DNA from: Nematopogon swammerdamellus
Taxonomy: Eukaryota; Arthropoda; Insecta; Lepidoptera; Adelidae
NCBI GenBank assembly: GCA_946902875.1
Contig: OX336340.1
Coordinates: forward strand, 7,461,739-7,525,738
Direction: 5' to 3'
DNA length: 64,000 bases
The notes beneath the pieces were generated by a model that saw only the letters and a list, made by a program, of their open reading frames with translations, made no database searches and was not told where the DNA came from. This document shows, piece by piece, positions 1-10,526 of the stretch. Positions within the stretch are counted from its first letter, which is position 1. Every line of letters begins with the position of its first letter. The translations under genes were made by a program, and so were the position numbers.

Positions 1-699
1 TTCTATGAAGTAGCTTTTGTTTCACGCGCCAGCGGTGTTTTGCCGATCCCCATACATTCAGTATGAGAGACCCGCGTGCGTTTTCGATTCCGCACGGGGC
101 GCGCGTTTACTCGCAACAACGTGCCTTGTGATCTATAAAATAAGGTCGAATAAACTCAAAAAATCACTGAAATCAAATCAAAACTAGGGTACTTCCTTCC
201 TGTTAACCTAGCTAGAGTAATGAAATTTGGCAAGAAGCAAGGTCTCCCCCACAGCACAAGTAAAGGAAAAAATCAGAAAGGCATATAAAAAATATATATT
301 ATAATATATTATATTTATTATATATAAAAATATATAATAAATATATATATACTTACTTGGAACATCGATGTCTTGGAAACATTCAATCATTGCAATAATT
401 TACTGATAAGTGGTTTCGTACGCTGCTGAAGGCCGGAAGGACTAGGGAAAGAAAAATATTGAAGATACATAATATATCCAGCAGTGGACGCATATACGTT
501 GACTGACTGATAATAAGTTTAAGTGTTCAAATGTCGTTGGTTCAAGTGGTTTCACATCACAGCAGCACAGTGTTCACATACGTGGTCGGTGTGGTAACTG
601 TCCGATTAATGAGTTGGAGTGAGTGTAATATTTATTAAGTATTCTGTGCTCTAGCTAGCTAGACTAGACACTGTTATTCATATAATTGCGTAGATTAGA
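1..699. other. Intergenic, no gene seen
   Basis: No open frame with recognisable protein similarity was found. An AT-rich stretch at about 285-350 is nearly pure A/T. Around 418-512 a fragment resembles the 3' tail of the RTE-like LINE also seen near 25060 and 59040: a 'ctgaaggccgg' motif, then 'ccagcagtgga' and 'gactgactga'. It is diverged and partly interrupted. Confidence 0.5.
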
Positions 700-1185
700 A
701 GACAATCATTGCTTGGAGGAACTTACATAACATCCTTACAGAGTACGTGTAACATTAATTGCTCGTACCTACCTCGAGCTCGGTCCGCGGACCGAGCCGC
801 ACGAACTTCGCGGTGGAAACACCACCGTGCAGTCAGTCTCGATAACTCAGGTGGTGGTATACCTTGACGTTCTTTCATCGAAATAACCGCACACCCGGGA
901 GCGGATGACGAAACGAACTTGGATGGGTTACCTACCATCCGATAGTTGAGATTGAGACCGACCCTGGTTCGGATTCCACGTAAACGTAGGTCCCTTCCCT
1001 TACATTAGCGCACTGCGTGAAGGTGGATCGAAGCGGCTATCAAAACGTTTTTTCCTTCAGTTCAGTGTATCCGACACGACTAAAGGGAACCACTGACATG
1101 GTACCTAGTTCACCAAGGTGTGAAGGGCTGACATCACGGGTGTAGTAGGCAACGTAGCCAACTGTATTTACCACTGTGTCACGTT
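700..1185 (+). mobile_element. tRNA-derived SINE-like repeat, diverged
   Basis: A polymerase III B-box-like motif (ggttcggattcc) lies at 966-977. It is followed by a body that recurs across the window: 'cctagttcacc', then 'gggctgacatcacgg' and 'gtagccaac'. Better copies or parts lie near 26580-26680, 42000-42610, 50039-50104 and 61745-62757. This copy has no intact poly-A tail. Assignment to a SINE rests on the B box plus the poly-A tails of other copies. Confidence 0.45.
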
Positions 1186-1189
1186 TATA

Positions 1190-3250
1190 TTAGTTAGATA
1201 AACACTTTGGACACACGAGAATAATAATTTGTCTGTGTTTTCCGGCCAGTTCCATATAGCCGAAGCCATATAGCTCCTGTCGGAGCAAGGTGTCTTGCTC
1301 GGTGTAGTAAGGCTGGAGTGGAGTATGGCAAACGGTGTAGCCAACCATGTCAGGATGCATGAACACCCACAAATAAGCTTACCTAATTATATTTGTAAAT
1401 AGTTCCGATAATAAAGTTTTTTATGTTTTCAAAAAAATTCCATTCAAACAGGAAAGACATACTGCAAAAAGACACTGTCAATAGAGGCTCTTAGGGGCTA
1501 TTATTATCATATGATTTGCGGAAAACATTGGGAAAAAATTCACCAAGTCACCCGCTAGAGGCGCCGCATGTTTTTTCCGTACTATATTTTCGAAACGGGC
1601 TAAATTTGTTTGATTTTCATTTGATAATGTAAGCCCGTAATATGAAGGAAGTATGCTACGTACGATAGGCCCTCTGATTGATGCTACAGTTTTGCGCATT
1701 TTTAGATTATGTTGGGGAATGACAATTTAGCATTGTTTTGCGTGCTGTCATTAAATATTTCTCGATTTGCAAGCTTCGCTATTGCATTGTTCTATCGATT
1801 AGTCGGCCAATTAGCATTGTAGTCCCCATCTACGCAGCTTGTACTCGTCATAGAAACCTCTTTGTATGAATATGGCTTCTGTAAGTGGGAAAATACGTCA
1901 AGCCTTAGGAACATTCTTGTAAGGTAGTTTTTTTTTAAATTTCAAAGTCTATAAAAATAGCGATGAAATTTTTTTATTGTAGGTAATAACTTTTTCACTG
2001 GGTTTTCCTTAAGAAATAACACTTTTTTCATCAAAAACGTGTATGCTGTCCTTGAGTCAATAAAGCAAGAATCTCTAAAAAGAACTTACTCATGTGATTT
2101 AGATGAATAAAAGTTCGTAAATGTTTATCGTGTTACATATGTACTTACTGTTTGTTAATGTTTGTCTTATGTAGATTATAGTAGAATAGATATGCTTTTA
2201 CCAAATAACTTGCCTGAAAGAAATATACACTTACTGAGATATTTGCTGAAAGGATGCAAGCATAAACAGTGCGAGCTTCATATTTACAACTACCTACTGA
2301 TCACGTTGTCCAGACATCGGTTTATATTAAAAAAAAACTACCTTTTACTCGCGGCGAACTAGACTGAACTGAAAACTAACTGGTGAACTAGGTGCCATGT
2401 CAATGCTTCCATTTGTTTGTGACGGGCTAAACTGAATTGGAAGGTAAACACGAACTATTTACATAGTTAATTTGTTAATTTAATAATATGGTTAGTAATT
2501 AATAATAAATTGTCATTTTCATTCATTTTGTGCTAGTGTGTTAATTTCTTAATTTAGTAATATTGTTAGTAATAGTTAAATTGTCGTTCTCACCTTGTTA
2601 TATATATAACGGTACGAAGCATATTTAATTATTTATATTTTATTTATTCTATATTTAATTTATATTGCGTTTATTACAGCTGTCAAATAGGATATTCTGG
2701 AGGCTGGGCTTAAAATCAGCGATGCTGGGTCGTCTCGGCCCAGTATCATACGCTGCGCCCAGATCCTATTTTTCATAGTTTTAGGTATATTTTATTGCAC
2801 ACAGATATTATGAAAAATAAATAAACATTTCATTTCATAGTCGTTTCAATCGAACTCGTTGGAGAAATATTATACATATATGTACTGTGATCGTTGTCGT
2901 GTGTATATAGGTCACTTATTGAACTAAACACAACGAGTGGACAGGGCAACCGAAGATATACCATAGATGTACCTACAACTTGATGGCTTCTACGCGTTTT
3001 ATCAAAGACCCGCGGTCTTTGCTTTTTATACATTAATATAGGAGTAATTGCTATACTAGATAGATTATGCAAACACGGGTTTATTTTTTTTATAGATTGT
3101 ACTCTCAGATCGATTGCACAGCTGAATCGAGCAAAATATAAAATAATCTGAAAGCATATTAATTCATAATATAATATATTAGTGTCAACGACAGTACCTA
3201 TTTAGTATTCTGTGCTTCAGATAGCCTCGAAAAATTTTTTTATACATTAA
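1190..3250. other. Intergenic, AT-rich, no gene seen
   Basis: Short open frames here lack similarity, codon bias or splice support. A minus-orientation fragment of the tRNA-derived SINE body occupies about 2385-2460 (gaactaggtgccatgtcaatg). The remainder is AT-rich single-copy-looking sequence. Confidence 0.45.
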
Positions 3251-4108
3251 GTTTAAGGCTCAATCCACACTGGGACGGCAGCGGCGCGGCGCGCACTTTC
3301 GGTGTGAAATAATTTTAAACTTTATCTACATACTTAAAAAGACCAATATCGCTTGAAAAGTTCGAAAAGATCGAGCGGCCGCGCGCGGCGCCGCTGGCGG
3401 CTGCGCGCTCCCCGCTCTCCCCGCTCTACTCACCTACTCGACTCTAGCATAGGCACGCGGGCGGCCACGCGCGGAGGAGACGCACGGCGACGCGAGCCTG
3501 CCGCGCCGGCCGCCGCCGCCGCCGGCCGCTGCCGCCGGCGCACACTGTGTCGCGCAGTATGGGAAGCTTGGTCATAAGTAAAAATGCCGAAAGTGGTTCT
3601 ACAACGTCGCAACCTAATTAGGAGTGGGGACTAGTAACCGCTCCACCCCCCTTCAGTCATTGGACGCGTTAGGATGCACTAGCATTTGTGTATTTGACAG
3701 TTGAAAATTGCCTTCTCGGCGATGCGTACGTTTTAAAGAAAAGTTCATGATTTCGTTTGAGGTGTATCGTTGTTCGTATTCCATCTTTTTTAATTCTGCA
3801 AAATGGAGGATAATCTGGAAGGTACGTACATCATTGTAAATATATTTTTGTTTAAATATAAGCATGTAATGTTTTATTAATATATTTTAAAAGGTAACTT
3901 TTAAAAATGTTGTATATTCTGAATTATCTAAGCATTTAGTACGTGTTTCCAGCGTTTTCCACGTAAAACATAAATAAGGCATAATTGGTACACTAATACA
4001 GGTGTCATATCACCAAAAAAAGTTTGCGCAAATTTGCGCATTTGAAAAAAAAAGTTAAAAATGTGACCTAGGTAAAGTGCGAGTTTTTTAAAATTATAAT
4101 TACTATTA

Positions 4109-4480
4109 GGTCTTTCAAAATTAGTTAATAGTACGCTAAGGGGGGGTTCTGTATCATATAGGGAGTAAAACCAATATAATTTTTTTTGGACCTTGGGCTT
4201 TTTTTTTATGTAAAATATTTTTTTATGTATTTGAATGAAAAAATAGGTGTTTGATTTTTATAGCCTAACCGATTCAGTTTCTTAACAGTAACAAATACCA
4301 TTATGATGTAACACGTGTAAGTTGGTAAAAAAAAATCAAATTCTTTCTATTCCATACTAATAAAACAAAAATTGTGGTTTTTCACTATTTCTGAAAGAAA
4401 GAGATCTATGTGCTGGAAGAATTTTTTGTTCCTGGCATGAAACTGAAACGATTAAGAAACAATTTTTTTTTACATTTTCT
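4109..4480 (-). mobile_element. Truncated Harbinger-type MITE nested in larger element
   Basis: Begins with ggtctttcaaaattag at 4109, preceded by TTA. It matches, in opposite orientation, the complete MITE at 10027-10523 over most of its length. The far inverted repeat is missing, so the copy is truncated at about 4480 in a T-rich stretch just before the 98-codon frame. Confidence 0.5.
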
Positions 4481-4547
4481 AAATTAATTTTATTTTTTTT
4501 TAAAACCCAAATTATCACCAAGTTGACGTGGTGGTACGAAACTCTCG

Positions 4548-4844
4548 GTGCGTGAGTCCGACTCGCACTCTACCGGTTTTTGTTTTTTTTTCCAGATCCT
4601 GCAGAAGGTACGCGGATCGAAATATGTTTTAAGGATCCAGCAAAAAATTAGACACAAAGTTCAACCATTTCAACATGTGATGAAGAAAACTCGATGTTCG
4701 GAGGAAGATAGCCAACGCTTGAAAAATAACTTAATTAAATTTAAATATACTTTTAAATCGTATTATGTGAGAGTGCAACGAAAAAAAGACCGTTTGTTCA
4801 GTGATCCAAAATATGAAGAATGGCTGAAAGGTGAATACGATTAA
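4548..4844 (+). CDS. Unrecognised 98-residue ORF inside Harbinger-like element
   Basis: The open frame is rich in Lys and Arg and ends with YEEWLKGEYD. The sequence from about residue 30 onward (RIQQKIRHKV, then FKYTFKSYYVRV and DRLFSDPKYEEW) looks more protein-like than the first 15 residues, which may be non-coding. AATAAA-like sequence follows the stop at about 4853. I do not recognise the family. PIF/Harbinger elements often carry a second small DNA-binding (Myb/SANT or MADF-like) protein, so this could be a remnant of that; this is inference from context only. A pyrimidine-rich 'ttttttttccag' at about 4583-4594 could be a splice acceptor, in which case the true N-terminus differs. Confidence 0.3.
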   Translation: MRESDSHSTGFCFFFQILQKVRGSKYVLRIQQKIRHKVQPFQHVMKKTRCSEEDSQRLKNNLIKFKYTFKSYYVRVQRKKDRLFSDPKYEEWLKGEYD

Positions 4845-5114
4845 TACTCTTCCAATAAATAACTAGGTGTATTAAAAATAAATAAAAAGTACAAAAAAAA
4901 AATTTTGTTTTTTTTTCTCACCTTACCTACATGAAAATTAACTATATTGTATATATTAAATAATCATGAACAAAGAAGTTACAAAACATCATCATGGAGT
5001 TTTGACCAAGCTTCCCATACTGCGCGGACACAGTGTGCGGCGGCCGCTGCCGGCCGCGCCGCGCCGCTGCCGGCCGCTCCGCGCCGCTGCCGTCCCAGTG
5101 TGGATTGAGCCTAA

Positions 5115-5575
5115 TGGGGCATTTACACGGGTCGATTTTCGCCGTGCGGCTGGTCGCTCCACAAATCGCCTCACTAAGCCGCATCGCCACCCCCATTTAC
5201 ACAGGTGACTGAAATCGCAAGCGACTAGGTCATTATCTTCGAAAATGTTGAGCAGAACAGGTGTTTTACGTGCCGGTATCTAAATAATTAGTAAATTAAT
5301 TCTTTTTATAATTTATAATTTAATTAATTATTTTTATAATTTTAATTTAATAATTTATTATGCGGCGGGAGATCGCCTGCGACTGACCATTTACACGGTC
5401 GATTTTAATCATCAGTCGCATGCGGCTGGTCGCCGCGCGGCCAAAAGTCGGATGCTAGTCTACTTTGGGGCTTGCGACTTTAGTCACCTGCGGCCTAGTC
5501 GAATTGCCATTTAGACAGTCGATTTTCGCCGTGCGGCGAAAATCGTGCGGCTTTAGTCACCCGTGTAAAACCCGC
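5115..5575. mobile_element. MITE-like repeat with 'ttacacgggt' inverted ends
   Basis: The left side (ggggcatttacacgggtcga) and the right side (gtcacccgtgtaaaacccgc) are imperfect inverted complements. The interior repeats short palindromic blocks around 'cgattttcgccgtgcggc', including inverted copies at 5518-5551. It abuts the Harbinger-like element without a gap. Target-site duplication is not clear, so the exact ends are uncertain. Confidence 0.4.
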
Positions 5576-5579
5576 ATTA

Positions 5580-6485
5580 GACTTGTCTCTTCGGTCTTCG
5601 GACGACATTACTATATGTTATACATTGTTGTGTATTCAGCGAAGTCTAGTTTAAGCAACAGTCTCACTCACTACTACCAACGTTTTCAGATGATTCAGCA
5701 TATCCAGTACTAATATCTATTCTGTGATATGGAGTTCAGTTTATTTTATTGGTCTGTCTCACACAGTGATCAATGCGTCCGTCTGTCTGCCTACGTTTGT
5801 GAAGGCCATTGGCCATCGGCGTTACGGACTGATTGTGTTGGCTAAACGTGCTAAAGCCACGATTTGTGAGCCAGCTCGCCGCCATTTATTTATTTTGTTA
5901 CAAACCCTCCTCCATCTCTCCCTGTGAGTGTTTCCCCCGAAACAATCAATCTGGGTGGGGGGTCTTCAAGCGTCGTCGTATAAACACGTGGGCAGTTCTG
6001 TTTGTTAGTCCGTCAATCTGCTGACATGTCACGTCGCGTCGTGTGGACTGACTGAGTGGATTTCAATGCGTCGAATGTTTCATTGGTTCTTCGGCACAGC
6101 GCTAGCTGCTCAGCTACCCCCGCTGGTGTCCTAGAAGATTATATTTATATAATTTATAACCTTGATAGGAAAATTCGGTTCTCCAAAATAAAAGTGTTGT
6201 TTTATAATTTTCTTAAAAAATTCAGTTTTATTATTTTCTTCCATTTAAAATTGCATGCATGATAAATAACTACATACTATTGGTCATACATAATAAAATT
6301 CGAAAATCGCATGTAGCCACAGACAGAACACGGAAACCGAGGTGCATTCATTCAACACAATTTTACACAGATTACTTCACATTTGTATCGAATGTAGAGC
6401 TGTCTGCCTTGACTATACATACTGCGGTGTGGCGTCATTAGTTTGCACGGTACCAACCAACACGGTCACTAGGTGATGAGGTGCC
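5580..6485. other. Intergenic, no gene seen
   Basis: Contains several short open frames with no recognisable similarity, no codon bias and no paired splice signals. Nothing further could be supported. Confidence 0.4.
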
Positions 6486-6496
6486 AAAACACTATA

Positions 6497-6700
6497 GCTG
6501 CGACCGCACCTAACTGCGGCGGAGGTGCGGCGCAGCACATATGTATTCTTTATTATGAAATTATATGAAGAAAAACGCACTGCGCGGCGTCGCCGCGCAC
6601 GCCGCCGCCGCCTCCGCGCCGCGGTGCGCGTCGAACAATTCGTATGAATAAATTCAGTGTCGCGCCGCTCCGCTGCCCCGCTAGGTGCGGTTTAAGTTTT
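6497..6700. mobile_element. GC-rich MITE-like inverted-repeat element
   Basis: The left end reads accgcacctaactgcgg near 6502. The right end reads ccgctaggtgcggt near 6678-6691. These are imperfect inverted complements enclosing a CpG-rich core (gccgccgccgcc). A target-site duplication was not identified, so this is a family-level guess. Confidence 0.35.
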
Positions 6701-6704
6701 ACGG

Positions 6705-7686
6705 ATCAGTTGCAGACATTCTTCAAAATAATCAAAATGTGAAATGTTCAGGAGGGGTGAGATCAGTGAACCCGAACTTTGAGATGACTCACGCACGAGT
6801 GCGAACGAATATACATATAGGTACTCGTAAACCGTTGTCTGAGAACATTGCATTTGCTGAAGAAATGAATGTCTTTGTTCCTTCGATCATTTTTAGGTAT
6901 GAGCGAAGCTTTGTTCGCTTCACGTCTGCAATTAATCACACAAAAAAAACATTAAACCCCACATACAGATTAATATTTTTATATAAGACTAAAATGGAGA
7001 TAAAGTATTGCAAAGTTAGTTTGCAAAAGTTATATTGAGATCGCTGTGATGAAAAAAAAAATAGACCCAAGTGTACATTTTGCTGTTTGGCAGCATTCTC
7101 CAATTCTCGGGGACGCTCAGTCCGTCAGTGCATTGATTTTGGTTTTCGATTGGTGAAACATGTCTAAGTCATTCTTACAAGAGTACACATATAGAATACA
7201 TTTAGTTAGACATACCCAGGTGCGCGCATTATGAGAATATAATGAATATTCATTCAAGAATCAGGTAGCTTTGTAGACCCGATTGACAAAGAAATCATTA
7301 TTATTTCTGATTGCATAAGTCAACACGGAGTAATGATAAAAACATAAGACTGAACAAAATGTTAGCTAGCAGCGTAATTAATTACCCTGCTAAGTCAATC
7401 CATCCTTCTGGTGAAACTTACATGGTTCGCTACACTACGTACACCACCTGCTGCAAGCCCGCCCTCAAATCAGATTCCCATTGGAATTAGGTGCCATGCC
7501 GGTGATGCCCTTTGGTCGTACTACGTGACCTCTAACGATGAGTAGTAGAAGTAAAATAATGTAGTGTTATAGAAGTGGACATATCATACAGATGCTGGTG
7601 CAAAGTATCAAATAATCCCGCCCGGCTCTACACGAGTAGGTGGACACTGGACATACGGGCGGGCGGGACCTTGTCGAGCCTCCCTA
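6705..7686. other. Intergenic, no gene seen
   Basis: An open frame at 6685-7038 has no recognisable similarity and overlaps the MITE end, so I treat it as chance. No other structure was supported before the Penelope-like insertion. Confidence 0.4.
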
Positions 7687-7740
7687 ATATTGCATATGTT
7701 TTGTATACGTTTTTGTATCCGTCCAACTGAAGATAAAAAT

Positions 7741-7777
7741 CTCCTTGTCAGAGGAAATAATTTCCTCTGACAAGGAG
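7741..7777. repeat. 37-bp near-perfect palindrome inside the Penelope copy
   Basis: Two 18-base arms (7741-7758 and 7760-7777) are perfect inverted complements around a single A. It lies within the minus-strand reverse-transcriptase fragment, close to the point where the element changes orientation. Confidence 0.85.
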
Positions 7778-7913
7778 ACAGAGTAGACAGTAGTAGACAG
7801 TGCTCTATAAGTTTTGTGTACCCCGTGTCTATGTTCTTGTTGGTCAGTTTCTTACCAATGATGTCCAACGCATCCGTCAGAGGTACATTTGTATAGAGGG
7901 AAAACCTACGCAC
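7778..7913 (-). pseudogene. Penelope reverse transcriptase fragment, inverted
   Basis: Read on the minus strand, the peptide contains SLYTNVPLTDALDII and a following IEHCLLLS. This is the block of Penelope-type reverse transcriptases around the conserved 'TNVP' motif. No catalytic DD box is present. The frame runs on through the palindrome to about 7608, but residues past 7777 and outside the element are not convincing. It is a truncated, inverted piece of the same element whose endonuclease end lies to the right. Confidence 0.6.
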
Positions 7914-8762
7914 ACCAACAGGTATCTCAATGCCAGTTCACATCACCATCCAGCGCAGTTACGTTCAGTGAGCACCTCTCTAGTAAACAGAGCACACAAG
8001 ATCTGTGATGACGATCACATCGGGGAGGAACTTGCCAAAGTAAGGACAGCGTTGCAACAGAATGGCTATAAACCACGAGCCTGCCTGTCTCTTCAACGTG
8101 CAGCAACAGAGCGGCAGAGGGCAGAGGTCGGAAGGCGGTGCGCCTACTTACCATACATACGGGGGATCACGGACCGTATAGGTAAGTTGATGAGCAAGTT
8201 GAGCATTAAGACCTTCTACAAACCTCTCACAAAAATCCAAGGCATGTTGAGAACAGTCAAGGACCAGATTCCACTGCAGGCTCCAGGTGTATACAAAATA
8301 CCATGTAGCTGTGGGAGGTGTTACATCGGACAAACGAAGCGGAGTGCTCAGACAAGGTTGTCGGAACACATCAGGGCGATGAAGAACAACGAGTTCCATA
8401 AGTCAGCTATCTGTGAGCATGCTCTGGACAGCGGCACAAATCATTGGATTCGATTCGACCAAACCAGTACGATATCAGTCGAAAAACACTATTTACCACG
8501 TTTGGTTCGAGAATCCATTGAAATTTCCAGACATGCCAATTTCAACAGGGAAGACAGCTTGGTACTCTCTTCGTCGTGGACTCCTCTGCTGGCGAAGCAT
8601 GGCTCGGACGGTAACCAGCATCAAGCTCTGGCAGCCATAGATACAGTGAGCTACGTGTGCACCGACCTTTTCCAGCAAGAGAAGTCGAACCTACCCGCAT
8701 CGGCCGAAGTACCCTCGCATCGCTACAATCTACGTCAGCGGCGACCGGCAGTTGACATCTGA
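7896..8762 (+). pseudogene. Penelope C-terminal region with GIY-YIG endonuclease
   Basis: The open frame (counted from 7800) carries a linker typical of Penelope proteins (KPTHTNRYLNASSHHHP, then SLVNRAHKICDD). A GIY-YIG nuclease domain follows: GVYKIPCSCGRCYIGQT, a conserved Arg in RLSEH, and CxC/CxH Cys-His residues (SAICEHALDSGTNH). The domain nicks target DNA during retrotransposition. The reverse transcriptase core is absent and the first ~30 residues come from the inverted junction, so this is a 5'-truncated relic even though the frame is open to a normal stop at 8760-8762. Confidence 0.75.
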
Positions 8763-8805
8763 CTGGACGACGTGTCGGGTGTCCTCCAGGTCGTCGCAGT
8801 TCCGC

Positions 8806-8849
8806 GAGTCCTGATGATGTCCCCGGAGCGAGGGACGAAACGTCGACTT
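8806..8849 (+). ncRNA. Hammerhead-like ribozyme at the Penelope 3' end
   Basis: Core CTGATGA lies at 8811-8817. One extra T follows (8818), then helix II gtccc/gggac (8819-8823 with 8832-8836), GAAA at 8837-8840 and the cleavage trinucleotide GTC ending at 8844. Helix I pairs gagtc (8806-8810) with gactt (8845-8849), including one G-U pair. Helix III would be only AC/GU with no loop, which suits a dimeric arrangement. Hammerheads are known in the pseudo-LTRs of Penelope-like elements. The unpaired T before helix II departs from the canonical fold, so activity is uncertain. Confidence 0.65.
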
Positions 8850-8940
8850 TAAAAGTGAGTCCCTTTAAATACCGCATAACCGAAAAACGTATACAATGTG
8901 TAATAGCGGTAAAAGCCTAAACGAACATATTGCATATGTT

Positions 8941-9384
8941 AGCTGCCCTGACACACAGCGTCGCCTCAAAACGTTGAGTTGGGGTGCGGTCTCCATGTGA
9001 TTCATTGAAGCCTAGGCTGGGCGGGCGCGCTGGTGTTGCCTGTAATTTTTGCCCGACTGTGGCGAAGTGAAAATGAGCGTAAAGTGTTTAGCCTGAATGT
9101 TTGTATATGTGTGGTCCGAAACTACTGGTCTGATTTTGATAATTCTGGTGTCATTTGGTTTGTCTCAGTTACACCGGTAACATGGGTACCAATTTTTTTC
9201 GGAAATTCAAAATGGCGGCCGCCAGTCAACGACATTCTACTTTTATACTTTTTAATTCGTTGCTGCCAGTCTCCATATTGTCCAACTGTATAAATAAAAT
9301 TTCTCCTATATACTACTCTATATACTACATACTACTCCTTATGGTTGAGAACTAAAAATAATAAAATATTAAATTAAAATAAAC
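8941..9384. other. Intergenic, no gene seen
   Basis: Overlapping short open frames around 9033-9355 show no recognisable similarity. The motif 'ggtaacatgggtacc' is short and not informative. Nothing is supported. Confidence 0.4.
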
Positions 9385-9595
9385 ATTTTATAAAACCCGA
9401 CTATGAAAAACGAAGAAAACAACACAAATTGATCTTAAAGAGCAGTATAAAATGTTGTAGTCGGGCATTTAAACGAATTAGAATGTACAGACAGCCCGAC
9501 TACGGAATTTTATACACACTTGGCACTTGATCTGCACTGATGAAGTGCCAACTTGCCTTGTTTTCGTCGTTTTTCATAGTCGGGTTTTATAAAAT
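9385..9595. mobile_element. MITE with perfect 29-bp inverted termini
   Basis: Both ends carry attttataaaacccgacta in opposite orientation. The inverted identity extends 29 bases through 'tgaaaaacga'. Two further inverted 'gcccgactac' motifs lie inside. The element is 211 bp, has no coding capacity and no clear target duplication. Confidence 0.65.
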
Positions 9596-9599
9596 CATA

Positions 9600-10026
9600 T
9601 TAACTGAGTGACTGCGTGCGACGACGCTCACGCGCGGTGTCCTGCCTGCGTGACATTGTCACGAATGTAACTCGCTTATTAAATTACTGATTCGTGGGAT
9701 AGATTAGTTACTCGTAGTGTGTTACCTGTGTTGCCTGATGTCATTTTTACAAATAGGTACAGCTTTGCAATTAAATTATTAAGGGAACGTCGATCATTAT
9801 TATTGTAAATAATGTAAAGCTTTAGCAATTGTTATTTTATGTACTTTTATTGTAAAATTCTTCATATTAGTATTTAGTACCTGGGCGACCGAGCTTCGCT
9901 CGATGTTTTTTTGTGAAAACGGATTTTCTCAGCACTGAAACCTATCTAAATAAACTTGGGAAGTAAATCATTATCTAAATACAAATTTCATCCATATCGT
10001 TAGAGCCTTTTCCTGGAAACGAATTA
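9600..10026. other. Intergenic, no gene seen
   Basis: AT-rich sequence without coding or repeat structure that I could support. It ends at the TTA target site of the following MITE. Confidence 0.4.
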
Positions 10027-10523
10027 GGTCTTTCAAAATTAGTTCATAGTACGCTTAGCGGGGGTTCTGTATCGGAAATAGATCACTTTTCAAGAACAAA
10101 ATTTTTTTTTTACAAAAAAATGGTTTTTTTTTAAAGTAAAATGTAAAAACAATTTTTTTTTCTTAATCTTTTCACTTTCATGCCAGGAACAAAAAAGTCT
10201 TCCAACACATAGATCTCTTTATTTCAGAAATTGTGAAAAACCACTATTTTAGTTATTAGTATGGAATAGAAAGAATTAGATTTTTTTACCAACTTACACG
10301 TGTTACGTCATACATAATGGTAATGAAGACTTTTTTGTTACTGTTATGTATGAAACTGAATCGATTAGGCTATAAAAATCAACCACCTATTTTTTTATTT
10401 AAATACATAAAAAAATATTTTACATAAAAAAAGACCCAAGGTCCAAAAAAATTTATATAACTTTTACTCCCTATAAGATAAAGAACCCCCCCTTAGCGTA
10501 CTATGAACTAATTTTGAAAGACC
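10027..10523. mobile_element. Harbinger-type MITE, TTA target duplication
   Basis: The left end starts ggtctttcaaaattagttca and the right end finishes with its inverted complement; about 40 bases match imperfectly. TTA lies directly outside both ends (10024-10026 and 10524-10526), as expected for PIF/Harbinger. The 497-bp interior is T/A-rich and non-coding. A truncated relative in opposite orientation lies at 4109-4480. Confidence 0.7.
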
Positions 10524-10526
10524 TTA

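Larger units (their letters stand above)
3257..5111 (+). mobile_element. PIF/Harbinger-like DNA transposon with TAA duplication
   Basis: The left end begins ggctcaatccacactggg at 3257. The right end at 5111 is its inverted complement (cccagtgtggattgagcc). Direct TAA trinucleotides flank both ends (3254-3256 and 5112-5114). A 3-bp TWA duplication with G-rich inverted ends fits PIF/Harbinger. Both subterminal regions are very GC-rich and also share an inverted 'gggaagcttggtca' segment (3559-3572 and about 5007-5020). The 1855-bp interior holds a 98-codon open frame and a nested MITE fragment, but no DDE transposase was seen, so it is probably non-autonomous. Confidence 0.6.
7701..8926 (+). mobile_element. 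Rearranged Penelope-like retroelement with 14-bp TSD
   Basis: A 14-bp direct repeat (atattgcatatgtt) flanks the insert at 7687-7700 and 8927-8940. The ends inside it are inverted relatives of each other: 'ttttgtatacgtttttg' on the left, 'gaaaaacgtatacaa' on the right. The left part carries a minus-strand reverse-transcriptase fragment. The right part carries a plus-strand GIY-YIG endonuclease ORF and a hammerhead-like ribozyme. This head-to-head, 5'-truncated layout with variable-length target duplications is typical of Penelope-like elements. Confidence 0.8.
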
